A stretch of 44,910 nt of DNA, from assembly GCA_030037315.1 (NCBI GenBank), contig JASHRM010000223.1, forward strand, positions 1 through 44,910, in the 5' to 3' direction. The notes below the pieces were generated by a model that was given only the letters and a program-made list of their open reading frames with translations, made no database searches and was not told the origin of the DNA. Of this stretch, positions 26,657 to 34,747 are shown one piece after another (position 1 is the first letter of the stretch; the number at the start of each line of letters is the position of its first letter). The position numbers and the translations under genes were made by a program. Source of the stretch: Candidatus Acidiferrales bacterium (lineage in GTDB: Bacteria > Acidobacteriota > Terriglobia > Acidiferrales > UBA7541).

Positions 26657-27646
26657 TTAGCGGAATTGATATCCGGGCTTCAGTTGACAGCGGTACATCT
26701 TCGATTGATCTTTCCCCACGCGGACGTTGCAATCGGCCCAACTTAGCAGCGGCGAAGGACCCAGCGGAAAAACGATGCCGACGCCGCCGAGCTCTGCCTC
26801 GAGGCTTGGCCCTTCCGCAGCGGCCGGAAGCGTGAAGTTCAGCGAGTCGCCAAAAATCACGGGATAAGATTCCCGCGTGATGTCGCTGACTTGATAGCGA
26901 TAGACTTCGGCTTGAAGCAGAAATGTTGTAGTGTCCGACCAATCGAGCACGGTCACCGAGGTCTTGCGCCCACCTTGAGAAAAATCGTCCGTTTGAATGC
27001 GCGTGAATGGACATGGCCCGGCGATGCAAGAAAGACGGGCATTGCGATAGACGTTGCCGTCACCGGCGTCCAGCGAGGCCGAGCCAAGAGCGGCTTTCCA
27101 TTTGCCGTCCGGCGAGCACGGAGGATGTCCATTGCAGGGGACATCACCCTTGTTTTCCACCTGAAACGTTTTTGTGCCGGTTCCGATGTTTTCCGATGTG
27201 CCCGTTTCAATGGCATACCGCACAAAAACGTTCGACACGGATGTGGTCGGACCGTTGCTGGGGGCATCGCTTTCCGGATGAGTGGGCGTCATGCGAATGA
27301 CCAGCAACTGGTCGCCGACCGGCACTTTCAAATTTACAGGCCCGTAGTCGGGACGCCTGAAGTGGAGCGCGACTATATCGCCACGCCGCACTCCGCGCCG
27401 CAGCGTCAATTTGAAGTATCCGGAGAAATCGGACTTGGTCTCCATCGGAGCCATCTCGCCGCCGCTGACGACAACGTCTGTGATAGGAGATTGCTTTCGA
27501 GTGTCCGAGTTTCCCCGGATCACAGCGCCGTGGATGGAAAGCGGCCTGCTTCGCTGGTGAGCGATAAGAATCACAGTTAGAACGGCCGCGACAATCACTG
27601 CTCCGATTCCAACCAGGATCCAGGTGGACGAACGGCCGTTGCTCAC
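26657..27646 (-). CDS. Hypothetical N-terminally membrane-anchored protein, carboxypeptidase-regulatory-like segment possible
   Basis: N-terminal TM 'WILVGIGAVIVAAVLTVILIAH'; 'FSGYFKLTLRRGVRRGDIVALHFRRPDYGPVNLKV' resembles a regulatory beta-sandwich. Confidence 0.7.
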   Translation of the reverse strand: MSNGRSSTWILVGIGAVIVAAVLTVILIAHQRSRPLSIHGAVIRGNSDTRKQSPITDVVVSGGEMAPMETKSDFSGYFKLTLRRGVRRGDIVALHFRRPDYGPVNLKVPVGDQLLVIRMTPTHPESDAPSNGPTTSVSNVFVRYAIETGTSENIGTGTKTFQVENKGDVPCNGHPPCSPDGKWKAALGSASLDAGDGNVYRNARLSCIAGPCPFTRIQTDDFSQGGRKTSVTVLDWSDTTTFLLQAEVYRYQVSDITRESYPVIFGDSLNFTLPAAAEGPSLEAELGGVGIVFPLGPSPLLSWADCNVRVGKDQSKMYRCQLKPGYQFR

Positions 27647-27757
27647 GGATGCCTCTTGAAATTATGGTAGCAAAATGCGCTTCGCCGAATGCATCATTCG
27701 CATCGAATTGCGAGGCAACGCTACAACCGTGGCGAACGAATACTTATAATTATTACG

Positions 27758-29140
27758 ATGATCTTTTGCGGGGATAAGGCCCCAACAATCAGCCGCCGAA
27801 AATTCCTGCGGCAAACCGCAGCCGCCGGCGCGTACGCGTCCCTGGCGCCGCTCGCGCTGGCGGACACGCCACAGCTCATCACGTTAAGCCCTCCGCCGCC
27901 GCCGACAGAGCTCTACCAAGTTGACGAAGCGTTCCTGGAACAGGCGGAAAGCGCGAATTTCAAGTTTTTTTGGGAGCAGACAAATCCATACACCGGAATC
28001 GTTCGCGATCGCTGCAATGCCATTAACCCCGACAAGAGCGAGCTGGGCAGCATCGCATCGACTGGCTTCGGGCTGACGGCGCTTTGCATTGGAGAGAGCC
28101 GAGGTTACGTCCCCTATTACGAAGCGCGGAACCGCGTCCTGAACACTCTGCGTTTTCTGTGGAAAAAACTGCCGAATCATCGCGGATTTTTCTACCACTG
28201 GGCAAACATCGATACGGGCGAGCGCCTTTGGGATTCCGAAGTTTCGTCGGTTGATACGGCGATCTTGCTTTGTGGGGTGCTGACTTGCCGCGCCTACTTT
28301 CAGCATTCAGAAGTCTCCGAGCTTGCGGAGTTGATTTTCAATCGCGTCGATTGGACGTGGCTTTCCGAAGATACTCAGATCCTGCCGCACGGATGGCGGC
28401 CGGAAACAGGATTTCTGCAATATCGCTGGGACAATTACAGCGAGATGATGATGATGTATCTGCTGGGCCTGGGCTCATCCACATACCCGCTGGCCGCCAC
28501 CGCCTGGGACGCTTGGAAGCGCGTTCCATTCGAATACGACGAAATCCGGTACATTGGCTCCTTCGCGCCGCTCTTCGTTCATCAATACTCGCAGGCATGG
28601 TTCGATTTCCGCGACAAGCGTGATCGCTATGCGGACTATTTTCAGAATTCGATTCTTGCCACGGAAGCGCACAAGCGCTTCTGCCTGGATCTTTCGACAG
28701 AATTCCCGGATTACAGCGACAGCCTGTGGGGAATTACCGCGTCGGATTCGCCGCGCGGATACGTGATCTGGGGAGGCCCGCCCGCAACGGGGCCGATCGA
28801 CGGCACAGTGGTGCCCTGTGCCACCGGCGGATCGCTTCCCTTCATGCCGCAGGATACGATTCGCGTGCAGGAGACGATCAAGAACCATTATGGCGATAAG
28901 GCGTGGACGCGCTACGGATTTGTTGACGCCTTCAATCCGCTGACCAATTGGTATGACACCGATGTCGTGGGAATCGACACCGGGATCAGCATGCTGATGG
29001 CGGAAAACGCGCGTACGGGATTCGTTTGGAATACGTTCATGAAAAACCGCGAAGCCCAAAAAGGCATGGAGCGGGCGGGATTCAAACCATACAAACCGCC
29101 GCAACCGACGCAGGCCTCGAAGACAATTCCCGCTTCGTAG
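27758..29140 (+). CDS. Secreted glycoamylase-domain (PF10091, GH144-like) protein; candidate beta-1,2-glucanase
   Basis: Tat signal 'SRRKFLRQTAAAGAYASLAPLALA'; 'STGFGLTALCIGESRGY', 'WDSEVSSVDTAILLCGVL', 'SLWGITASDSPRGY', 'TRYGFVDAFNPLTNWYDTDVVGIDTG'. ORF extends to 27689. Confidence 0.82.
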   Translation: MIFCGDKAPTISRRKFLRQTAAAGAYASLAPLALADTPQLITLSPPPPPTELYQVDEAFLEQAESANFKFFWEQTNPYTGIVRDRCNAINPDKSELGSIASTGFGLTALCIGESRGYVPYYEARNRVLNTLRFLWKKLPNHRGFFYHWANIDTGERLWDSEVSSVDTAILLCGVLTCRAYFQHSEVSELAELIFNRVDWTWLSEDTQILPHGWRPETGFLQYRWDNYSEMMMMYLLGLGSSTYPLAATAWDAWKRVPFEYDEIRYIGSFAPLFVHQYSQAWFDFRDKRDRYADYFQNSILATEAHKRFCLDLSTEFPDYSDSLWGITASDSPRGYVIWGGPPATGPIDGTVVPCATGGSLPFMPQDTIRVQETIKNHYGDKAWTRYGFVDAFNPLTNWYDTDVVGIDTGISMLMAENARTGFVWNTFMKNREAQKGMERAGFKPYKPPQPTQASKTIPAS

Positions 29141-29147
29141 CGTAGGA

Positions 29148-30734
29148 TTACCGCAACTCGATCAGGGCAAGTCCTTTTGGCGGCAGTTCGAGCTGCATGG
29201 AACCGTTTTTCAATGTCTCAATCTTCGCGGGCGGGAGTTCGGCGGCACGCCGGAGTTCTTCCACTTGCTTTGCCGTAGGATAAGCTGGGCTGCCTATCGC
29301 TTTGTAAGCATCCAGCAACGATCCGTGTGTTGCGTCAACGCGAGAAACGAGCGCGCGGGAGTTAGCGGTAAGGCCTTTAATCGTAATCGTTACCTCTTTG
29401 CTCGACCCGGTTTCTCCGGGAAGAGATTCGTTCCATACGGCAATCACCATCCAGCCGTCGGCACGGCGCGTCACAAGAACGGAATCCGACAACGCGTCAA
29501 TGCGCGTATTTCCCAGCTGATGCAGCAATTCGAATGCGCTGAACGACGGTTTCGGCAAATCGTCCGCGGCGATCAGGCCGAATCCGCCGTAAAAGGGCTT
29601 CTTGACAACGCCCTGCTCCTCGAAGACATCCGAGAAAGCCCAATAGGACATCATGTTCACGAGACCGTCGCACTGGCGAATCGTATCCGCAAGCCACGGC
29701 CCCATGAAAATCGAATCGGTCACGTCAGGCTCGTTTTTGTAGCTCGCGTTGAATTCGCTCCAAATCAAGGGAAGACCCGGCAGCGCCGATGCCTTCACCT
29801 GGTCGTGGACTTTTCTCACGGCCCTGCAGACGAATTGAGTGCGCGGAATCGGCTGGTCCGTGCCGAAGACCTTGTCGGGAGGATCATTCGCGTAGACATG
29901 AGTTGACGTGAAGTCGACGGGAATATGATTTTCGACGCAGTGCTTGATAAAGCGATCGACCCAGGCGGCTTGCGCGGTGGCAGGACCACCTACGCGCAAT
30001 CGCGGATTCACTCTTTTAAGGGCTAGAGCGGTAACATCGTAAAGCTTGTAGTACGTTTCCTCTTTCGGATCACCGGCCCAGAAATCGAGATTCGGCTCGT
30101 TCCAGACTTCGAAGTACCACTGCGAAACTTCGTCGATTCCGTAGCGATCGACTAGATGCTGGGCCAGATGAGTGATCATGTCGCCCCATTTGTTCCAATC
30201 CTTTGGCGGAGCGACGATCGGGTGATACCAAAACGCCTGCAAGGTTTGTTGGGCCGCTAATTTCTTCGGCATGAAACTTAATTCGACAAACGGCCGCACG
30301 CCGTTCTGAAGCAGACCGTCGTAGATCTGATCGATGTAGGAAAAGTTGTAGACGGGGTTGCCTTGCGCATCTTCGTCGTAGAGGCCGACTTCATCATCGA
30401 GAATTGCGTGGAAGCGGACGTATTGGAAATTCGTCGCCTTTTTTACTTCGCGCAAGTCGCGCCGATAGCTGTCGCGGAGACTCAGGATGGCGCGTCCCGA
30501 GCCAAACATCTGCTCCCAGTAATGCGGGAAGGGATGGCTGGGTGCGTCCGGATCGATCTGAATTATTTCCGGCGATGCTTGCGCTTGACTCTGGTTTTCG
30601 CGCGGGCCCCCGTCTGCTCCTATGACTCTTGCAGAAATTAGGCAAACGATCACGCAGAGAGACGCTGCAATCGCGCGGCGTGAGTTCGGCGTTCGCAGAA
30701 TAGCCACGATTTGTTTTTTACCAGAGCGGAACAT
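29148..30734 (-). CDS. Secreted GH39-like glycoside hydrolase (beta-xylosidase family)
   Basis: 'QWYFEVWNEPNLDFWAG' (acid/base) and 'GLPLIWSEFNAS' (nucleophile) motifs; N-terminal signal. Confidence 0.85.
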   Translation of the reverse strand: MFRSGKKQIVAILRTPNSRRAIAASLCVIVCLISARVIGADGGPRENQSQAQASPEIIQIDPDAPSHPFPHYWEQMFGSGRAILSLRDSYRRDLREVKKATNFQYVRFHAILDDEVGLYDEDAQGNPVYNFSYIDQIYDGLLQNGVRPFVELSFMPKKLAAQQTLQAFWYHPIVAPPKDWNKWGDMITHLAQHLVDRYGIDEVSQWYFEVWNEPNLDFWAGDPKEETYYKLYDVTALALKRVNPRLRVGGPATAQAAWVDRFIKHCVENHIPVDFTSTHVYANDPPDKVFGTDQPIPRTQFVCRAVRKVHDQVKASALPGLPLIWSEFNASYKNEPDVTDSIFMGPWLADTIRQCDGLVNMMSYWAFSDVFEEQGVVKKPFYGGFGLIAADDLPKPSFSAFELLHQLGNTRIDALSDSVLVTRRADGWMVIAVWNESLPGETGSSKEVTITIKGLTANSRALVSRVDATHGSLLDAYKAIGSPAYPTAKQVEELRRAAELPPAKIETLKNGSMQLELPPKGLALIELR

Positions 30735-30790
30735 TCATTTCAAAGACGCGGCGCAAGGTTCAGGGCCATGCGCCGCCATTGGGATTGAGA

Positions 30791-32650
30791 TTAGCGATAA
30801 TTTGCCGCTTGCAGCTCGAACATTTCGGCGTAGAGGCCGCCGGTTTTGACGAGCTGCTCGTGCGGGCCTTGTTCGGCGATCGTCCCGTTTTTGAGGACCA
30901 GGACGCGGTCGGTCATTCGGACAGTTGAAAACCGATGCGAGATTAAAAGCGCCATCTTGCTCTTGGTCAACTCGGCGAAGCGCTTGAACACTTCGCTTTC
31001 CGCACGAGCGTCCAAAGCCGCGGTGGGCTCGTCGAGGATCAGCAATTGCGCATCGCGCAAATGAGCGCGAGCCAGAGCGATTTTCTGCCATTCGCCACCC
31101 GAAAGGTCCACGCCGCCTTCGAAACGGCAGCCGAGGAGCTGATCGTAGCCCTTGGGCAGTTTCTGGATCACGCTTTCCGCGAAGCTCTTCATCGCCGCGG
31201 CGCGAATTCTGAAGGGATTATTTGCTTCTTCGATCAAGCCAACGGCGATATTTTCGGATGCCGTCATCTCGTAGTGCATGAAATCCTGGAAGATGACGCC
31301 GATTTCCTTCCATAGACTGTCCAAGTCGTAATCACGCAGATCGACGCCGTCGAGCAGAATCTGACCTTCAGTGGGATCGTAGAGGCGAGTGAGCAATTTC
31401 ACAATGGTCGTCTTGCCCTGTCCGTTTTCACCGACCAGAGCGATCCGTTCTCCAGGCTCGAGTTTCAAATTGATGCCGTTCAGAATCTTTTTGCGGCTTC
31501 CAGGATACGCGAACGACACATTGCGGAACTCGATCCCGCTGCGGATCGGCTGCGGCGCGACCAAAGCTCCGGGCTTCGAGCGAATGCTTGGCTGCACCGC
31601 GAAAAATTCCACCAAGTCGGTTAAGAAGAGAGATTGGTCAGCGATACCCGAGAATGTCGTAAAGACTGCCTGGATATTTGTGGAAGCGCCCGCGATAGCA
31701 CCCGCGAGCAAGGTCAATTGGCCAATTGTCAAAACGCCAGCGACGGCCTGGTAAATCACATAAGCATACGCGCCATAGTAGCCAATCGTGCCCAAGAGCG
31801 TGAGCAATGCGCCGAAAAGCAAGCGCCTTTCCGCGAGTTGCAGATTTTGATAGTGCAGCCTGTCGGAAAGGTCTTTGTAGCGGCCCACAAGAAACGGACC
31901 GAGCCCAAACAGCTTCAATTCCTTGGCGCTTTCCCGGCTGCCGCCGAGGATCCGCAAATAATCCATGCGGCGCTTGGCCGGCGTCTGATTAAAACTCAGC
32001 GAGTAGCCAAGGAACGCGAAGTGCGTTTCGCCGAGGAACGCCGGAACCACGCAGACGATCAGAAAGAAGAGCAGCCAGGGCGAAAAGAATATGATCCCTG
32101 CCGCAAAGCTGACGGTCGTGAAAAATTCCTGAATGAGCCGGCCAGCCATCTGGATCAGCATCACGCGGTCGGTACCCTGCACGCGGGCGCGCTCCATCTT
32201 GTCGTAGAAGCGAGGATCCTCGTACCTGGTCAAATCCAGGCGCGAAGCGTGCTCCATGATCCTGGTGCTGACGTAGCGCGTAAACTTATCGGCCAGCACT
32301 GTGTCGCAGAAGGTGAGGAAGCGGCCCAGCATCGCCGCAACGCTGGCAAGAATGAACTCGAGTGCGACCAGCCACCAGAAGTCCTTCTGTAGCGCGGAGT
32401 GATACCAGATGTGCCGGTCGATCGCGTCGATAATGACGCGCGTGACCTCCAGGAGTCCTATGGGGATTACCGATGCAGCCAACCTTGCGACGACCCCGAA
32501 CGAGACGACGCTGGGGGCGCATTCCCAGACCATGCGGAAAACCGGGGGGACTTTGCGAAGCGCCTGCAAACGTTCGCGCCATTTTGGCGCCGGTATTTCG
32601 TGATTGCCTTCGTCCTGCTTTGCTTCGCTCATTGGGCTGGTCAACCTCAT
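30791..32650 (-). CDS. ABC transporter, fused permease/ATPase (exporter type)
   Basis: TM domain followed by Walker A 'GENGQGKTT', signature 'LSGGEWQ', Walker B 'LLILDEPTAALD'. Confidence 0.95.
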   Translation of the reverse strand: MRLTSPMSEAKQDEGNHEIPAPKWRERLQALRKVPPVFRMVWECAPSVVSFGVVARLAASVIPIGLLEVTRVIIDAIDRHIWYHSALQKDFWWLVALEFILASVAAMLGRFLTFCDTVLADKFTRYVSTRIMEHASRLDLTRYEDPRFYDKMERARVQGTDRVMLIQMAGRLIQEFFTTVSFAAGIIFFSPWLLFFLIVCVVPAFLGETHFAFLGYSLSFNQTPAKRRMDYLRILGGSRESAKELKLFGLGPFLVGRYKDLSDRLHYQNLQLAERRLLFGALLTLLGTIGYYGAYAYVIYQAVAGVLTIGQLTLLAGAIAGASTNIQAVFTTFSGIADQSLFLTDLVEFFAVQPSIRSKPGALVAPQPIRSGIEFRNVSFAYPGSRKKILNGINLKLEPGERIALVGENGQGKTTIVKLLTRLYDPTEGQILLDGVDLRDYDLDSLWKEIGVIFQDFMHYEMTASENIAVGLIEEANNPFRIRAAAMKSFAESVIQKLPKGYDQLLGCRFEGGVDLSGGEWQKIALARAHLRDAQLLILDEPTAALDARAESEVFKRFAELTKSKMALLISHRFSTVRMTDRVLVLKNGTIAEQGPHEQLVKTGGLYAEMFELQAANYR

Positions 32651-32831
32651 CTGCCGTTCATTCCATCAACGGACTCGATCATGCACGTCTCATGCCAGCG
32701 CTAAGTCAATAAGAATCATAGACATGCGCAAACGATAAGGGCCAGCGCCTTTGCTTTTTTTCGGCAAGCGAGCAATATCTACTAAGTCTGGTGTTGGGGG
32801 GCTTCCTGTCAGGCGGTTGTCTACACGTGAC

Positions 32832-33077
32832 TTAACTGACAGATAGGCTTCTACAACGGATCGGATGAGGGGCGGAATCGGAGTTGTGTAACCGAAGTTC
32901 GCCTCTTGAGTGGCCCTTGCGGTGACCCTTCTGCTTGTGTTCCTTGATTACGGTTCGCGCGGCTACTTCCTTTGCGCGGCTGCCGTAGCGTCCCGACTTT
33001 TCAGCGCTTTCTTTGATGTGCTCGTACTGCCGCTGCTCCTTGCTGCTTACGCCTCGCAAATGCTTGTTTCCCGGCAT
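32832..33077 (-). CDS. Small basic conserved-type protein (81 aa)
   Basis: AAAGGA Shine-Dalgarno 8 nt before ATG; 'SSKEQRQYEHIKESAEKSGRYGSRAKEVAARTVIKEHKQKG' resembles small proteins annotated as plasmid stabilization-like. Confidence 0.6.
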   Translation of the reverse strand: MPGNKHLRGVSSKEQRQYEHIKESAEKSGRYGSRAKEVAARTVIKEHKQKGHRKGHSRGELRLHNSDSAPHPIRCRSLSVS

Positions 33078-33330
33078 GACTTATGTCCTTTCTGAACGCA
33101 ACGTTCGGCATCTTTGAGGTTGCGCCGCGATGAAGATGTCAGCAATCGAGCACGGATTGTAGGAATGAAGTCCGCGCTGTAGGGATTTCTCGCGCAAACT
33201 TACGAGACAGTGCCCGTGCTGCTACATGTTTCGCTTGATTGTTGCCGGGTGTGTTGAGTCGTAGCTTTCCCGTTGAAAATACGCACCGCGGCCAACATCG
33301 AAGCCGCGAAAAGAGAGAACGGAGAGATCC

Positions 33331-33909
33331 ATGGCAAAAGAAACCGGCGCGCTGAAAGAACTCTATATGGACGAGTTGAGGGACCTTTACAACGCAGAGC
33401 AGCAGCTAATCAAGGCCTTACCCAAAATGGCCAAAGCTGCCGACTCTGATGATTTGCGGAGTGGCTTTGAGGAACATCTGGAACAGACCAAGGGCCATGC
33501 AAAACGCATCGAACAGATTTTTCAGGCTTTGGGCGAATCCCCAAAGGGCAAGAAGTGCGCGGGAATCGAAGGTATCATCGAGGAAGGCGGCGAAGTGATG
33601 GACGAAGGCTATGAAGGAGCTGTGATGGACGCAGCGCTGATCACGGCCGCGCAACGCGTAGAGCATTATGAGATCGCGGCTTACGGCTCCGTGCATGCGT
33701 TCGCAACCCTCATGGGCGAGAGCGAAGCGGCCGATTTACTCGAACAGACGCTGAATGAAGAAAAAGAAACCGACCAGAAACTCACGCAGCTTTCAGAACA
33801 CATCAACGCACAAGCCTACGAAGGCGGTTCCGAGTCAGGCGACGAAGAGGAAGAAGAGGAACGGCCGCGTCCCAAGACGAAAGCGGCACGGGCCGGAAAT
33901 TCCCGCTGA
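33331..33909 (+). CDS. Ferritin-like DUF892 (YciE-type) protein
   Basis: 'LKELYMDELRDLYNAEQQLIKALPKMAKAA' and 'EHYEIAAYGSVHAFATLMGESEAADLLEQTLNEEKETDQKL'. Confidence 0.95.
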   Translation: MAKETGALKELYMDELRDLYNAEQQLIKALPKMAKAADSDDLRSGFEEHLEQTKGHAKRIEQIFQALGESPKGKKCAGIEGIIEEGGEVMDEGYEGAVMDAALITAAQRVEHYEIAAYGSVHAFATLMGESEAADLLEQTLNEEKETDQKLTQLSEHINAQAYEGGSESGDEEEEEERPRPKTKAARAGNSR

Positions 33910-34010
33910 TTTTTGTGCGCGGCAGGCGTGGTCGGATCTCCGCCACGCTCGCCGCGCGATTTCCACAGCCGTACAGCAAATCCCTGATGGGCGTAATCAG
34001 TTCTTTGTAT

Positions 34011-34045
34011 TGTTGTATACAACAGCCGCCGTTCATAATGAACGG
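34011..34045. promoter_or_regulatory. Two adjacent palindromes (candidate operators)
   Basis: TGTTGTATACAACA (34011-34024, perfect) and CCGTTCAT-a-ATGAACGG (34029-34045, perfect arms), just upstream of ATG 34067. Confidence 0.6.
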
Positions 34046-34066
34046 GTTACAAAAAGGTAGGCAGAG

Positions 34067-34582
34067 ATGGTCACTTCGACGTTTGCGGTGCGGCAAACCC
34101 TACAAATCGGCGCGGAAAGCGATTCGAATCAGCCTACGGTGGTGATTGCGACGACCGATACGGAAATCCAGGCCACGATGTCGAAGCTGCTTGAACACTA
34201 TTCGCTGCGAACGGTGTACGCAAAATCGCTGGAAGAAGTAAAGTCAATCGTCTCATCACGAAAAGTGGCCGCGTGCTTTTGCAGCTTTTGGTTGATCGAC
34301 GGTACATATCGAGACGTCATCAAGCATTTGCGCAAGCAGCCCTCGGAGATTCCGGCCATTATCGTATGCTCGCCGGAATGCCCTCAAGAATACCGGGATT
34401 ATTTGGCTGCCCTCAACATGCGAGCTTTTGGTTTCATGTGCCACCCTTACCGGCGCGCGGACTTTGAGCAAATTCTAGAATCCGCAATCGGTCTTCAGAA
34501 TCAGGTGCCTGAACGCACCGTGCACAGGATGCCGAGCGCGAGCGGCAGTCTTGCACCCGCCGAACTTCCGAAAGCAAGTTAG
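34067..34582 (+). CDS. Degenerate response-regulator receiver-like protein
   Basis: Receiver-like strand/helix pattern 'TVVIATTDTEIQATMSKLLEHYSLRTVYA...VAACFCSFWLIDGTYRDVIKHLR...IPAIIVCSPE...RAFGFMCHPYRRADFEQIL'. Confidence 0.7.
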   Translation: MVTSTFAVRQTLQIGAESDSNQPTVVIATTDTEIQATMSKLLEHYSLRTVYAKSLEEVKSIVSSRKVAACFCSFWLIDGTYRDVIKHLRKQPSEIPAIIVCSPECPQEYRDYLAALNMRAFGFMCHPYRRADFEQILESAIGLQNQVPERTVHRMPSASGSLAPAELPKAS

Positions 34583-34747
34583 CTCATTTTCGTTCGCCTA
34601 AAGGTGTTCGCTAGGTCTTTCGCTTGTGAGGTTCGGATACGCCTGCCGCTTCAGCTTTAACTACTGCATAATGGGTTGTTCGCCGGTGCGCGGCGCTGCG
34701 CCAGCCGTCAAATAAACGGTGCGTGAGCTGCGCAGGGCATTCGCCTG

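Noticed and set aside
32736-32763. Plus-strand terminator-like AAGGGC-cagc-GCCTTT followed by a T-run
   Set aside because: Weak stem with a wobble and no plus-strand gene upstream to terminate; kept only as a possibility.
32910-33095. 61-aa plus-strand ORF opposite the small basic protein
   Set aside because: The minus-strand ORF has the better ribosome-binding site and a more protein-like composition.
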